A DNA stretch of 64,000 nucleotides from Pseudomonas sp. J452 (GCF_024666525.1 NZ_CP088294.1:4712001-4776000); one strand, 5' to 3'. Positions 26,451 through 36,327 are shown, numbered from the stretch's first letter. Numbers and translations: made by a program. The notes: generated from the letters alone by a model not told the origin.

Positions 26451-27449
26451 TCACACTGCTTGACTGAACTTCATCCGATAGTCACTAACGGTCAACCCGG
26501 TGATCTTTTTGAATAAGCGACTGAAGGAGCTGATATCGTCGTAGCCCACTTTCTCGATAATGTTGGACAGTGTTTCGCTAGTCATCTGCAAACGATTTTT
26601 AGCCGCTTCCACACGAACCTTCTGCAGATAGGAATTGGGCGCCTCCCCCGTTGCTAAGCGAAAACGGCGCTGAAAGTTGCGCATTTGCATGCCAAACCGA
26701 GAGGCGAGTTCATCAATAGTGAAACGGCTGTGGTAATTGAACTCCAGCCAATCCTGAACACGCTGGATCTGCTGGTCATTATGGTCCCTGACTGGGGTAA
26801 AAACTTCGTAGGGCGACTGAGTCTCCTCCTGCCGATTGAATATCATCAGTCGAGTGCAGGCATTCATCACTTCGTTATTACTCATCTGCTTGATAAGGCT
26901 CAGGCAGAGGTCGAAATAGGCTGTCGATCCACCTGCGCTGATAACGGGGCCATCCTTGACCACCAGCAGGTTCTTCTTCAATTCCACGCCGGGATAAAGT
27001 TGATGGAAGATCGGGGCTATTTTCCAGTGCGTTGTCGCGGAGCGACCCTGCAGCAGACCGGCCTCGGCCAACAGAAGGCTACCCGTACAGACACTGCCAA
27101 TATAACAACCCTTCTGCGCTTGAGACTTCAACCAAACCGCCTGAGCCTGCAGTTTCGTCAACCGCTGTTTCACTTGCTTAAGGTCGTAGATTGCCGGCAT
27201 CACCGGCGCAACGATGACGATATCGGTGTCGTCCAGTTCGGAACAGGCACCATCGGGCGTGATGCGCTGACCATTGTAGGCCACCACCGGCTCGCCCTTT
27301 TCAGTAATCACCTTGACGGAAAAGAAATGGTCGACCTCATCCCTATATAACTGATCTATGCAGTAGTTGGCGGTGGAAAAAATGTCCAACATGCCGCTGA
27401 TACTGGAAGCCATACACTCGTGAGTGGCAAGAATCGCTAAATTTGGCAT
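26451..27449 (-). CDS. GlxA-type AraC-family regulator 1
   Basis: A 332-residue transcription factor: a DJ-1/PfpI-like N-terminal domain (about 1-190) with the elbow Cys in GSVCTGSLLLAEAGLL, and a C-terminal AraC double HTH (about 230-328; FTIDELASRFGMQMRNFQRRF and LSNIIEKVGYDDISSFSRLFK). It sits within the same-strand gene series and probably controls it. A related regulator is at 33912. Confidence 0.92.
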   Translation of the reverse strand: MPNLAILATHECMASSISGMLDIFSTANYCIDQLYRDEVDHFFSVKVITEKGEPVVAYNGQRITPDGACSELDDTDIVIVAPVMPAIYDLKQVKQRLTKLQAQAVWLKSQAQKGCYIGSVCTGSLLLAEAGLLQGRSATTHWKIAPIFHQLYPGVELKKNLLVVKDGPVISAGGSTAYFDLCLSLIKQMSNNEVMNACTRLMIFNRQEETQSPYEVFTPVRDHNDQQIQRVQDWLEFNYHSRFTIDELASRFGMQMRNFQRRFRLATGEAPNSYLQKVRVEAAKNRLQMTSETLSNIIEKVGYDDISSFSRLFKKITGLTVSDYRMKFSQAV

Positions 27450-27554
27450 TTTTCATCTCTTACTTGCGATCGGATAGGTAGCACTATTCCGTTATACCCA
27501 TCCCGTCGGCGGCATTCGAGAATCCGCCGGCGGCATCTACCACCGCCCTGCGGA

Positions 27555-28451
27555 CTAGGCGAAAAACGCCTTCACCTGTTGCACGACTTCGCCATCGCGC
27601 AGGATCTTGCGATGTCCCAAGGACTGCGTGGTAATCAGCGTGCTGTTGTGCCAGTGCTTGCCGATGGCGAGGGATTGGCCATGGGCGATTTCACGGTCAC
27701 CTTGGTCGTGGATGAGTAGCCCTTCCGCCTTCACCCGCTTTGCCAGTGAATCGATGGAATATTCCATCCATACATCTTGGCCAAACCGCGCCTCCAACAG
27801 CCGGCGATGTTCTTTCTCCACCTTGGTCGGCAGATCCAGCAGGGCGGAAAAATTCTTCACCGCGTTGTTGAGATTGGCCATGGGGCTGATGCACACAATC
27901 TTCTTGGCGTTGACGCCTAGTGCCGCTGCTCGCACCGCGCCAGTACAGCCCAACGAATGGGCGACGATGCCGTGCAGCTTGCAAATCTTGCTATCGACCA
28001 AGCTGATGATATCCGCGAATTCTCCAATGTGGGTTTGCTTGCCCGGCATACGGCCATGAGCTGGGCCGTCGAAGCACAGCACACGCAAGCCCAAAGAGGT
28101 GAGTGGCGCAACGAACTCGGACAACTGGGCGCTCCGACCTTCCCAGCCATGCACCAACAGCACGCTCTTTTCACCCATCCCCCAGGAATAGACCGGTACA
28201 GTCAGGTGTCCGGACTTCAGTTCGATCACCTCATCGGCATCGGCCAGAAACATCGCTGCCTGCGACGACTCTTTCGAGCGTCGCGGAGAAAACCACATGC
28301 TGTTAGCCCACTTGCCGGCACCTTTGGCGGACACCATCCCATAGGCTTTGAAAGCGGTACGCATCACCTGCAAAGCCAGCGGCACTTGCGCCGACTTCTT
28401 GGGTTTCTGGCTATCGGTGGAGGCTTGCATTGCATTGGACTTCACGGTCAT
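27555..28451 (-). CDS. Alpha/beta hydrolase, Ser nucleophile
   Basis: A 298-residue hydrolase with oxyanion HGWEGR (about 104), nucleophile elbow IVAHSLGCTGA, acid residue in LIHDQGDREI and His in SLGHRKIL: a complete Ser-His-Asp triad. No signal peptide, so cytoplasmic. It lies between the MMPL transporter and the first GlxA regulator and likely acts as an esterase or thioesterase of the pathway; substrate unknown. Confidence 0.85.
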   Translation of the reverse strand: MTVKSNAMQASTDSQKPKKSAQVPLALQVMRTAFKAYGMVSAKGAGKWANSMWFSPRRSKESSQAAMFLADADEVIELKSGHLTVPVYSWGMGEKSVLLVHGWEGRSAQLSEFVAPLTSLGLRVLCFDGPAHGRMPGKQTHIGEFADIISLVDSKICKLHGIVAHSLGCTGAVRAAALGVNAKKIVCISPMANLNNAVKNFSALLDLPTKVEKEHRRLLEARFGQDVWMEYSIDSLAKRVKAEGLLIHDQGDREIAHGQSLAIGKHWHNSTLITTQSLGHRKILRDGEVVQQVKAFFA

Positions 28452-28519
28452 GACACCTACCTTCTATTCTTGGGGTTGTAGAGCCGATCGCAGACCGGCT
28501 CGGTTCTCCATTTTCGCGC

Positions 28520-30856
28520 TCAGCGATTGGCTTCCAGAGCTTGCTCGCTAGCACGGGCCGAACTGGTCTCGGGCTTCAGCATCAAAAGCAACGGCGGTAA
28601 CAACAGCAGCTCGGTGATCAAGCCTAAGAACAGCGCTATGGCAGACAACAGGCCCAGGTCGGCGTTGCGTGCGAAGCCGGACAGGCCCAGCACCAGGAAA
28701 CCGATTATCAGGGCGAGCGATGAGACCCACAGCGCCACGCCCACAGTGCTGAATGCGTAGCGCACCGCTCCTTCCTGGGAATACCCCAGCTCGCGGATCG
28801 CGTACTGATACTTATGGAGGAAATGAATCGTGTCATCGACCACGATGCCGAGAACCACTACGACAGTAATGGTAAAGGACATACCCACCTCGCCATTCAG
28901 TACCGCCCAGAGTGCCAGCGCGACGACCATTGGCACGATATTGGGAATCAGGCTGAGCAAACCTAAGCGCAGCGAGCCCAATGCGGCGATCAGCAAGATG
29001 GCGATCAGGGCGAAACCAATCAACGTGCCCCAGATCATGCTGTCGACGGAACGCTGGGTGATGTGGGTGAACATCAGAGTCGTGCTGGCACCGGTGACGT
29101 CGTACTCGGGGCCATGACTATCCCACCAGGTAGCGATCTTCTGCTCCAGCTTGATGACATCCGAAGACATCATGTTGTCGAACCGAACGACCACCCGCGT
29201 GGCGTCCTTTCTCAGCGTGAGCTGATTGTTCAGATCCTGACCATAGGGCAAGGAGTTCTCGTACAGCAGGACATACTGCGCGGTCAGTTCCTTGTTATCC
29301 GGCAGGCGATACCACTCGCTGTCATCGCCGTGCATGTTCTTGTTGATGCGCTTGAGAGTGTCGGAGAAGGTCAGAACATGGCGGATTTCCGGCAGGCTGC
29401 GCAGCCACTGCGAGAATTCATCGACCTTGGCATTGAAATCCGGGCTGTAGATATCGTTTTCGCTGGCGTTTCTTCGCTTGATCGAATATTCGATGGAGTA
29501 GATGCCGCCGATGTTATCGGTGAAATAATCGCTGTCCTTGCGAAACTGGAAGCGCTCATCAAACTGCTCGACAAACTTCTCATTCAGGGTGTTCTTCGGA
29601 ATGAGTAGGATGCTGCCGACAAGGACAACGGCGGTGACGATGAGAATGCCATTGCGTTTCGCGATGACGAAATTCGCCAGCCCCCTCATGAGATTCGTCA
29701 TGCGGTCGTGCTTGCCGATGTCCTTCACCTGCCTGACCGGCAGGATCAAAATCAGCGCCGGCAAGAAGAACAGCGACAGGTAGAATCCGATGGTCACCGC
29801 GATGGCCATTATGTTCCCTAGCTCGCGATAAGGTGGCACGTCGTTGAAGTTCATCACCAGAAAGCCAATGATCGTGGTCAGGCTGGTAAATACAAACGGG
29901 CTCACGTTGCCCTTCACCGCCTCGATCACCGCGTTGCGTTTCGGCATTCCCTTGCGGTAGTCCTGCATGAAGCTGACCAGCATGTGCACGCAGTAGACCA
30001 CGATCAAGGCCGCAACCACCGTCGGCACCACTGCGCTGACGGAATTGATCTTGTATCCCAGCCAGCCGACACAGCCAAGGGTGCTCAACATGCTCATGAG
30101 AACCACCAGCAAGGTGGTGGCGAGGGACATGAAGGACTTAAGGGAAAACGCCACCACCACAAGAATCAGCAGAAGCATCAAGGGCGTCAGTGTACCCATG
30201 TCGATCTTCGCCGCTTGACCGTAGGTGTAGCTCAGCATCGTCAGGCCGATCGGCTTAATCTCGATATCGCTATAGCGCGCCTGGATGGGTTTCATTATCT
30301 CCTGGGCCGCCGCCGCCACTTCCTTCACTTCATCGGGATGTTCGTTCTTGAGGTTGAAGGTGACGTAAATGGCCGCCGTATGCCCGCTAGTGGATACCAG
30401 ATTGTTGACCAGGCTCGGCTCGTGCAGGGCGACCTGCTTGATTGCTTCGATCGATTGCGGGGTGAGGGCGGCGGGATCCTTCACCAAATTCTCGACCTTG
30501 AGGTCGTCACCATTCGCTTCGGTGTGCTGGAAGTTGGTGATCGAATCGACGCGATTGGAATACGGCAGCTGCCCTGCAGCTTCCGTCAGCTCATGCATCA
30601 TGGCCAGCGCTCGCTGGGAGAACACCGTGCCATCCTTAGGAACGACGACGAACACCAAGTTATCCGTATCGGTGTAGCTGCTCTTGAGCTTTTCGTAGGC
30701 CAGCAACTCCGCATTGTCCTGGCCGAAAAAGATCTCATAGGACGACGTCACACCAATCTTCTTCGCGCCGTAGGCAGCGAGGAAAAACAGAGCGAAAGTC
30801 ATTATGACGATCTGCCAACGCCATCTGGCGACCGCTAGTGCGATTTTCTCATTCAC
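28520..30856 (-). CDS. MMPL/RND-superfamily (HAE3-type) transporter
   Basis: A 778-residue inner-membrane protein with two similar halves, each having one membrane helix, a large periplasmic loop, then five helices. TM1 is near 12-30 and is followed by the family start SSYEIFFGQDNAELLAYEKL. TM4-equivalent regions contain conserved acidic residues (VVLGIVVDDTIHFLHKY in the second half). This family moves hydrophobic compounds such as lipids, hopanoids and carotenoids, often with a LolA-like periplasmic partner, which occurs here at 24452. It overlaps no gene; the P450 gene lies 43 bp upstream, so an operon is likely. Proposed role: export of the locus product. Confidence 0.92.
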   Translation of the reverse strand: MNEKIALAVARWRWQIVIMTFALFFLAAYGAKKIGVTSSYEIFFGQDNAELLAYEKLKSSYTDTDNLVFVVVPKDGTVFSQRALAMMHELTEAAGQLPYSNRVDSITNFQHTEANGDDLKVENLVKDPAALTPQSIEAIKQVALHEPSLVNNLVSTSGHTAAIYVTFNLKNEHPDEVKEVAAAAQEIMKPIQARYSDIEIKPIGLTMLSYTYGQAAKIDMGTLTPLMLLLILVVVAFSLKSFMSLATTLLVVLMSMLSTLGCVGWLGYKINSVSAVVPTVVAALIVVYCVHMLVSFMQDYRKGMPKRNAVIEAVKGNVSPFVFTSLTTIIGFLVMNFNDVPPYRELGNIMAIAVTIGFYLSLFFLPALILILPVRQVKDIGKHDRMTNLMRGLANFVIAKRNGILIVTAVVLVGSILLIPKNTLNEKFVEQFDERFQFRKDSDYFTDNIGGIYSIEYSIKRRNASENDIYSPDFNAKVDEFSQWLRSLPEIRHVLTFSDTLKRINKNMHGDDSEWYRLPDNKELTAQYVLLYENSLPYGQDLNNQLTLRKDATRVVVRFDNMMSSDVIKLEQKIATWWDSHGPEYDVTGASTTLMFTHITQRSVDSMIWGTLIGFALIAILLIAALGSLRLGLLSLIPNIVPMVVALALWAVLNGEVGMSFTITVVVVLGIVVDDTIHFLHKYQYAIRELGYSQEGAVRYAFSTVGVALWVSSLALIIGFLVLGLSGFARNADLGLLSAIALFLGLITELLLLPPLLLMLKPETSSARASEQALEANR

Positions 30857-30899
30857 CGAACCTACTCCTTGAGTAATTTATATTGAATACGATCCAGAT

Positions 30900-32303
30900 T
30901 TAATTACAGACACGCTTCAGAATGATCGGAAGTCCTTCCATGGGCTTCGAGAAGGGCAATATGCGATGCTTCGCCTCATAGCCATCGAATAACTGCGTGG
31001 CGAACTTCTGATAAAGCTGATGGCCGATCAGTTTGGCCTGCATTACCGAGAAATGTTGGCCGAGACAGATGTGCACGCCATGCCCATAAGGAATATAAAG
31101 ATATTTGTGTTGCTTATCCTCGGCCCGCTCGGGCGAGAAACGCATAGGATCGAAGGAATCGGGATTGCTCCAGTATTCCGGCATGCGATGATTGAATTCC
31201 GGACTCACCCAGATTTGGGTATTGGCCGGGACCCTATGACCCATGATTTCGCATTCTCGCACCGTCCGCCGTGGAATCATGCGCACGGGAGGGAACAAAC
31301 GCAGTGACTCCTTCAAGGAATAATCGATGAGTTCATGTCGATCCAGCTGGTCGTATTCACAAACATCGGCACCGATACTCTGTGCCTGCTGACGAATTTT
31401 GTCCTGCCATAATGGCTCTCGCGAGAGATAGTACCCCATGTTGACTATCGCCGAAGTAGAGGTATCGTGGGCCGCCACCAAAAGAAACATCATATGATCG
31501 ACGATCTGCTGGTCGCTGAAATACTCCCCCTCCTCGGTTCTCGCCCGCGAGAATATACTGAGCATATCCTTGCCTTCAGCACGACGCTTCGCCGGAATAA
31601 GGGATTTGATATACGCAGAGAGATATCGGTGTGCCTTATCCCCTTTCCAGGTGGCGTTCTTATAGAAGGGGAAACGCACTAAAGCGACCGTTGCCTTGGT
31701 CATGTCGATAAAGGCATCGTTCAGTTTTTGGGATTCATGGTTCAACTCAACCCCAACAAAAGCGACGAGCGCGACATCCAAGGTAAGCTGCTTGATGACA
31801 TCGTAGAAGCGAACGATCTGATTGTCCTGAAAGGCATTGATCCAATTCTGAATGATTGGATTCATTAACTCCGCGTAACCGAGCATGGCCTCCTTTTTAA
31901 AGGCCTCATTCATAATCTTGCGATGTAGTCGATGCTCGTCGAAGTCCCTCAGCATTAAGCCGTTGAATAAATAGCGACCAGCGATATTGGACCAACCCAG
32001 CTTGCTAGAGAAATTCTTCCCCGTGTCCTTAAAGATGATCTCGGCGGCTTCAGCTCCATGGAAACTGATGAAGTTCTCGAAAATCACATTACCCCGGTGC
32101 ACAGGACCATAACGCTTGTCCAAACGCAAAAAATAATTGCGCGGCGAATTGAGAAACTCGATCGAGCTGCCAATCATCGGCCAGCCACGCTCTCCGGGGA
32201 TATGGCTGATACTCTTCGTTGCTTTCAGCGTAGAGCCGATAGCGTGGCGCATATCCTGTGCCCGCTGCCTGACATCCACGATGTTTGCACTATTGCTTTC
32301 CAT
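30900..32303 (-). CDS. Cytochrome P450
   Basis: A 467-residue soluble P450. I-helix oxygen-binding segment LLVAAHDTSTSA, K-helix E-x-x-R in SLKESLRLFPPVRMIPR, and heme loop YGHGVHICLG with the ligand Cys413. It starts SIREIPGERGWPMIG-like (actual ISHIPGERGWPMIG), close to CYP120/CYP26-like proteins. Likely hydroxylates a hydrophobic chain or ring. Electron donors could be the 7Fe ferredoxin (49418) and the FNR-type reductase (45719). First gene after a 235 bp gap containing an inverted repeat. Confidence 0.93.
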   Translation of the reverse strand: MESNSANIVDVRQRAQDMRHAIGSTLKATKSISHIPGERGWPMIGSSIEFLNSPRNYFLRLDKRYGPVHRGNVIFENFISFHGAEAAEIIFKDTGKNFSSKLGWSNIAGRYLFNGLMLRDFDEHRLHRKIMNEAFKKEAMLGYAELMNPIIQNWINAFQDNQIVRFYDVIKQLTLDVALVAFVGVELNHESQKLNDAFIDMTKATVALVRFPFYKNATWKGDKAHRYLSAYIKSLIPAKRRAEGKDMLSIFSRARTEEGEYFSDQQIVDHMMFLLVAAHDTSTSAIVNMGYYLSREPLWQDKIRQQAQSIGADVCEYDQLDRHELIDYSLKESLRLFPPVRMIPRRTVRECEIMGHRVPANTQIWVSPEFNHRMPEYWSNPDSFDPMRFSPERAEDKQHKYLYIPYGHGVHICLGQHFSVMQAKLIGHQLYQKFATQLFDGYEAKHRILPFSKPMEGLPIILKRVCN

Positions 32304-32465
32304 GTACTTTCTCCACGCGTACGCGCAAATGTTCCATTCTCTGCTGTCGCAGAAACCTCAACCGAAGGCGTGACAGGCGCCCCTAATGCGAGGAACACCA
32401 TGCAGGCATGACTAGAGCGCGTTTATTAAATTCAGTCTATGAGATGGTCCGGGCGAACAACATGG

Positions 32466-32496
32466 TCGTATTTGACTTTCTTATGGCCAAATGCGA
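32466..32496. promoter_or_regulatory. Inverted repeat upstream of P450, candidate operator
   Basis: Arms TCGTATTTG and CAAATGCGA (8 of 9 pairing) spaced by 13 bp, in the 235 bp gap between the WS/DGAT and P450 genes. Just before it stands CATGGTCGT, which also occurs within the inverted repeat region at 36307-36315. A GlxA/AraC-family binding site is possible. Confidence 0.35.
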
Positions 32497-32538
32497 AACA
32501 CCGAGACTGCCCGCGTGCCTTCCGCCTTATCCTGTGAC

Positions 32539-33831
32539 CTAGTTAACGATTTGTTCCTCGAGGGCCATGAGCTCCTGCAGGATGAGGTCCACCAGCTCCC
32601 TGGGCCTTGCGATTTTGTCCTTGTTGATCGCCACGCCGAACTTCACCTGCTGGTGATAGGAGATGGTGCTGATCCCCATGCCCATCTCGCCGTGCGGCAC
32701 CAGGAAGGACAGTTCCGCCACGCCATAGCCGGCATAGCGCAACTGTTGGGCGGGCCCGACGACATTGCTCATCACCGCGGTGGTGCTGTTGGCTGATATC
32801 GCGAGCATGGTTTGCTGCACCGCCCGCGGCAACCAACCCAGCACCCCCAGAAAGTCATAGACGACTAGGGGATGCAGGCGGTCCTTTAGGGCCTGCATGC
32901 GCTGCTTGGTGCTGCGCAGCCGTTTGACGGGCGACGCCTCGTCGATCGGCAGGTTCAGGAAGTAATGTCCAAAGACATTGCCGATCCGGTCCTGCTCCGT
33001 GCGGGTACGCAGATTAGCGGGCACCGTGACCCTGAGGGTCGACTTGTCGGGATTGCCGCCGTGCTGCTGCATGTAGCGTCGCAGCCCCCCGCTGATGCAG
33101 GCGCTGGCCACATCATTGATGGTGCAGTCGAAGTGCTTGCCGACCGCTTTCAGACGCGCCAAGGGGACGCTGTCGGACACAACCGTCTGCTTGTCAGGCG
33201 TTGCCCGCCCCTTGTACAAGGTACGGCTATCGGGCAGGAGCGTGAGTATTTTCAATAGGTCGAACATGTACTTGAGCCATTTCAGCTCGCTTAATCGCGC
33301 GTGCTTCGACCCGGCGCCGGACAGGGCCAGGGTTGCCGGCAAGGGCTCATCGTTCAGTACCTGCAATACGCCCACCAGGGCGGCGCCATCGGCATAGCCA
33401 TGATGCGTTCTCATCAACAGAACCGAGCAGCCGTCGACATCCTTGAGCACATGAAACTGCCAAAGGGGCTGACTCTCGTCCAACGGCTGGCTCACCAGGC
33501 TGCCCATCAACTGATCGAAAGCCTGCTGTGAGCGCACCTCTTGGGCATGCACCGTGAAGTGCCGTGACGTCTTGATGACGGACTGCTCCTGCCATGTCCG
33601 CTGTCGCGGAACACAGCGAAAACGCTCGATCGATGTCATTTTTCGATAAAGATGATCGATGAGCCGCTGCGGCTCAACGACCTCGTCAAAATGGAACAAG
33701 GTATTGATGACCATGCCTGGATTGCCCATACGCAGCCAGGCATTATCGATCGCTGAAATGCTCTCAGGGCCCAAGCGGAACAATCGCGCCACGTGCTGCC
33801 CCATACGGCCAATGCTAGCGTTCAAATTCAC
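32539..33831 (-). CDS. WS/DGAT-family acyltransferase
   Basis: A 430-residue wax ester synthase/diacylglycerol acyltransferase-type protein that joins an acyl-CoA to an alcohol. The condensation-domain active motif HHxxxDG is present as HHGYADG (about residue 138), with the supporting CTINDVASACISGGLRRY and the C-terminal SNVVGPA. It is slightly shorter than the usual 450-490. It lies between a GlxA regulator and the P450 gene. It could esterify a fatty alcohol released by the thioester reductase at 38626; that link is inference. Confidence 0.9.
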   Translation of the reverse strand: MNLNASIGRMGQHVARLFRLGPESISAIDNAWLRMGNPGMVINTLFHFDEVVEPQRLIDHLYRKMTSIERFRCVPRQRTWQEQSVIKTSRHFTVHAQEVRSQQAFDQLMGSLVSQPLDESQPLWQFHVLKDVDGCSVLLMRTHHGYADGAALVGVLQVLNDEPLPATLALSGAGSKHARLSELKWLKYMFDLLKILTLLPDSRTLYKGRATPDKQTVVSDSVPLARLKAVGKHFDCTINDVASACISGGLRRYMQQHGGNPDKSTLRVTVPANLRTRTEQDRIGNVFGHYFLNLPIDEASPVKRLRSTKQRMQALKDRLHPLVVYDFLGVLGWLPRAVQQTMLAISANSTTAVMSNVVGPAQQLRYAGYGVAELSFLVPHGEMGMGISTISYHQQVKFGVAINKDKIARPRELVDLILQELMALEEQIVN

Positions 33832-33911
33832 GACGTCTTAACTCCATCAGATGAAAATAGACTTGCTCAGGTTATGACTCATATTGTCGAGTGACCGCGG
33901 CGCGTAAATGC

Positions 33912-34961
33912 TCACCATCCAGACGCTGACGCCGAGCCGCAGGCGGTGGAACTTGTCGTCTTTCGATAATCCAACATGGTCACCCCCGTGCTGCGTTTGA
34001 ATAGACGACTAAAGGAACTGAAGTCGTCATAACCGATTTTTTCAGTTATTTTAGTGACTGGAAAATTAGTCATCTTCAACCAGTTTTTTGCCGATTCAAT
34101 GCGTAGTTCTTGCACATAAGCAATGGGAGTTACTCCCGTGGCCAGTTTGAAGCGACGCTTGAAATTCCGTGGCCCCATGCCGAAAAGTTCCGCCACTTTC
34201 TCTAAATTGAACTTGGTGCGGTGATGCCTAGCTAGCCAATCCTGTATCTGTTTTACCTTAAAATCGCTGTGATTATCGGCAAATGCCTTCACGCCATGCG
34301 TTGAACTCTTGCTCGCTTCACGACCATTCTCGTATCGCCGACTCAACGCCATGCGCTGCTCGCACTCGAAGGCGATATCGGAATTGCCCAATTTTTCGAT
34401 AATGTAAAACGAAAGATCTATGTAAGACAGCGACTCACCCGCACTAATGATGAAGTTGTCCGACATGTTCAGTTCGGTATTGACGACGTTGATCGCAGGG
34501 TATCTATCCTGAAGACAAGGAAACATTCGCGAGTGAGTGGTGGCCGTCATTCCATTGAGAAGCCCCGTCTCGGCAAGAATAAAAGTACCCGTACTGAGGC
34601 TTGCCAAACGACATCCCTGATCGTGCTGCTTGCGAACCCACTGCGCACAACTTGCGAACGCGTCCGCATCCAATTGACCTTTGTCGATGGTCTGGAAAAT
34701 TTCTGGAATGATAATGTAGTCCAATCGACCAGCGTTATTGAAAGACGCATCTGGAAAAATGGGCTGATTATTGGAGGCCACCAACGGCCGGCCATCCTCG
34801 CTAACGATTTGTATATTGAAATTGAACACTGCGCTATCTCCGTAGAGATCGACAACGCAATGATTTGCTGTTGAAAAAATATCCAGCACTCCACTTATCA
34901 CCGACGCCGTGCATCGAGGATAAGCAACCAATGCAATGTTTGCCACGACAATATCGTCCAT
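33912..34961 (-). CDS. GlxA-type AraC-family regulator 2, elbow Cys replaced
   Basis: A 349-residue protein with the same DJ-1/PfpI plus AraC layout as the regulator at 26451 (second HTH TKITEKIGYDDFSSFSRLFK). The elbow that reads SVCTGS in regulator 1 reads SLSTGT here, so a Cys-based chemistry or sensing would be absent. It is followed after 80 bp by the WS/DGAT gene on the same strand and may govern it. Confidence 0.9.
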   Translation of the reverse strand: MDDIVVANIALVAYPRCTASVISGVLDIFSTANHCVVDLYGDSAVFNFNIQIVSEDGRPLVASNNQPIFPDASFNNAGRLDYIIIPEIFQTIDKGQLDADAFASCAQWVRKQHDQGCRLASLSTGTFILAETGLLNGMTATTHSRMFPCLQDRYPAINVVNTELNMSDNFIISAGESLSYIDLSFYIIEKLGNSDIAFECEQRMALSRRYENGREASKSSTHGVKAFADNHSDFKVKQIQDWLARHHRTKFNLEKVAELFGMGPRNFKRRFKLATGVTPIAYVQELRIESAKNWLKMTNFPVTKITEKIGYDDFSSFSRLFKRSTGVTMLDYRKTTSSTACGSASASGW

Positions 34962-35105
34962 AAAGACATCACCACAAGACAGACTACAGCAAGTTTTTAT
35001 TCAAATTACAATAACAGGAGATACAGGACCATTAACAATACAGCCCCATTCAAAATAGCTATTGCATGAACGCCAGAAATCAAACGACATTTGTTTATTC
35101 ATGAC

Positions 35106-35981
35106 TTAGGCCTTCATAAGGCAGTGCTTTATTAGGTCTGCCACCTTCTCCGGCCTTTCTTCATGCACCAGCAGTTTCGCCTTATCCAATGAATAAAAGC
35201 CGCCCCTCCTCTTGAATTGATGAGCCATGTCGCGCGCCAAGGGCTCTGGGAAAGTCGGATCATCGGAACCCCAGATTAAATGGACCTTAGCGTCGATGGC
35301 GCCGTGCGCACCGGCAAGATCATCGATCTGCTTCCAGTCTAGGCCGGTCAAATATCGACGCTGACCATTCAATTTACGGTGGTCATTAAGCAAGGGGCGG
35401 ATCATGTGCTGATAGAAGCTTCCATCAATTAAGCACTTATCGTAGAAGCATCCATTGAAGCCCATGGACGATCTTCGATACCATTTGCTTTTTAGGAGAA
35501 TGTTCAAACTAGTTTCCACACCGGGCACATGCATCAGCCACCGATACAAGGGAATCCACGGTGGGCGATGACCAGGGATCTCCGTGTTCATCAGGATGAG
35601 ATGTTGCAAGTGTGGGGTGAGATCGCCCGCCATCAGGCGAGCGATGCTTCCCCCTGTATCGTGTGCAACGATTGAAAAGTTCGGTAGGTCGAGCTGCCTG
35701 ATCGCCTGCACAAGCGTCGCGGCCTGATTGGTGAAGGAAAAGTCGGCACGACTTTCCCAGCGCGATTCGCCACAACCCAGCGAATCCAGCACCCAGCAAG
35801 TGAAGTGGCTTTGTAAGTGCGGTACCAGTTTCCTATAGGTCAGACCGCTCAAAGGCCAACCATGCAGAAATATCAGGTGGGGTCCGTCACCTACGCGACG
35901 AAAAGCGATTTTGCCGGCGTCTGTAGAGGCAAAATGAATCGGGGCATCTATGAAGGCCTGTGCGACTGGAGATGTTTCCAT
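35106..35981 (-). CDS. Alpha/beta hydrolase, Asp nucleophile (epoxide hydrolase/haloalkane dehalogenase-like)
   Basis: A 291-residue hydrolase with oxyanion FLHGWPLSG, nucleophile elbow IVAHDTGGSIA where Asp takes the place of Ser, and a late His in LLVHEERPEKV; acidic residues in WGSDDPTFPE. An Asp nucleophile is the mark of epoxide hydrolases and haloalkane dehalogenases. An epoxide made by the P450 or the flavin monooxygenase would be a logical substrate. It is preceded by a 528 bp region full of repeats. Confidence 0.85.
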   Translation of the reverse strand: METSPVAQAFIDAPIHFASTDAGKIAFRRVGDGPHLIFLHGWPLSGLTYRKLVPHLQSHFTCWVLDSLGCGESRWESRADFSFTNQAATLVQAIRQLDLPNFSIVAHDTGGSIARLMAGDLTPHLQHLILMNTEIPGHRPPWIPLYRWLMHVPGVETSLNILLKSKWYRRSSMGFNGCFYDKCLIDGSFYQHMIRPLLNDHRKLNGQRRYLTGLDWKQIDDLAGAHGAIDAKVHLIWGSDDPTFPEPLARDMAHQFKRRGGFYSLDKAKLLVHEERPEKVADLIKHCLMKA

Positions 35982-36130
35982 AGCTCGATGATTTCCTTAT
36001 CGGCACGATGGCATCCAGGTACGCATTCGCGCACGCCCCTGAAGGCAATTGCGAACGCGGTCCAATTGACGTGTGAACTTAAGAGAGGGAAGGGCTAAAC
36101 ATCTGCTCTCACGCCCTGACAGGGCGCTTG

Positions 36131-36194
36131 CTCAGATTGGCTACGACGTTGTAGCCGAGAGGGTGTTTCTCAGATTGGCTACGACGATGTAGCC
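36131..36194. repeat. Paired 26-bp repeats each with a palindrome
   Basis: CTCAGATTGGCTACGACG followed by (T/A)TGTAGCC occurs twice, starting 38 bp apart, with one difference. Each copy contains the hyphenated palindrome GGCTAC-GACG(T/A)T-GTAGCC. The arrangement suggests protein binding sites or small hairpins. Confidence 0.6.
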
Positions 36195-36291
36195 TGCTGC
36201 GGACAAGTGAAATGGTCTGCCTGGCGTTCGCACTTCATCACCCAGCAGCGCATGGGAAGAAGTTAAAAGAACGAAGCGCGCCATCAAATGG

Positions 36292-36327
36292 TTGATTTTG
36301 CAATTCCATGGTCGTTTGCGAAATCAA
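36292..36327. promoter_or_regulatory. Inverted repeat, candidate regulator site
   Basis: Arms TTGATTTTGCAA and TTGCGAAATCAA (11 of 12 pairing) separated by 12 bp that include CATGGTCGT (36307-36315), a string also found at 32461 in front of the P450 gene. Located 311 bp upstream of the Asp-type hydrolase gene. Confidence 0.4.

Noticed and set aside
36131..36194. CRISPR array
   Set aside because: Only two repeat units with a 12-bp spacing; no spacers or Cas genes.
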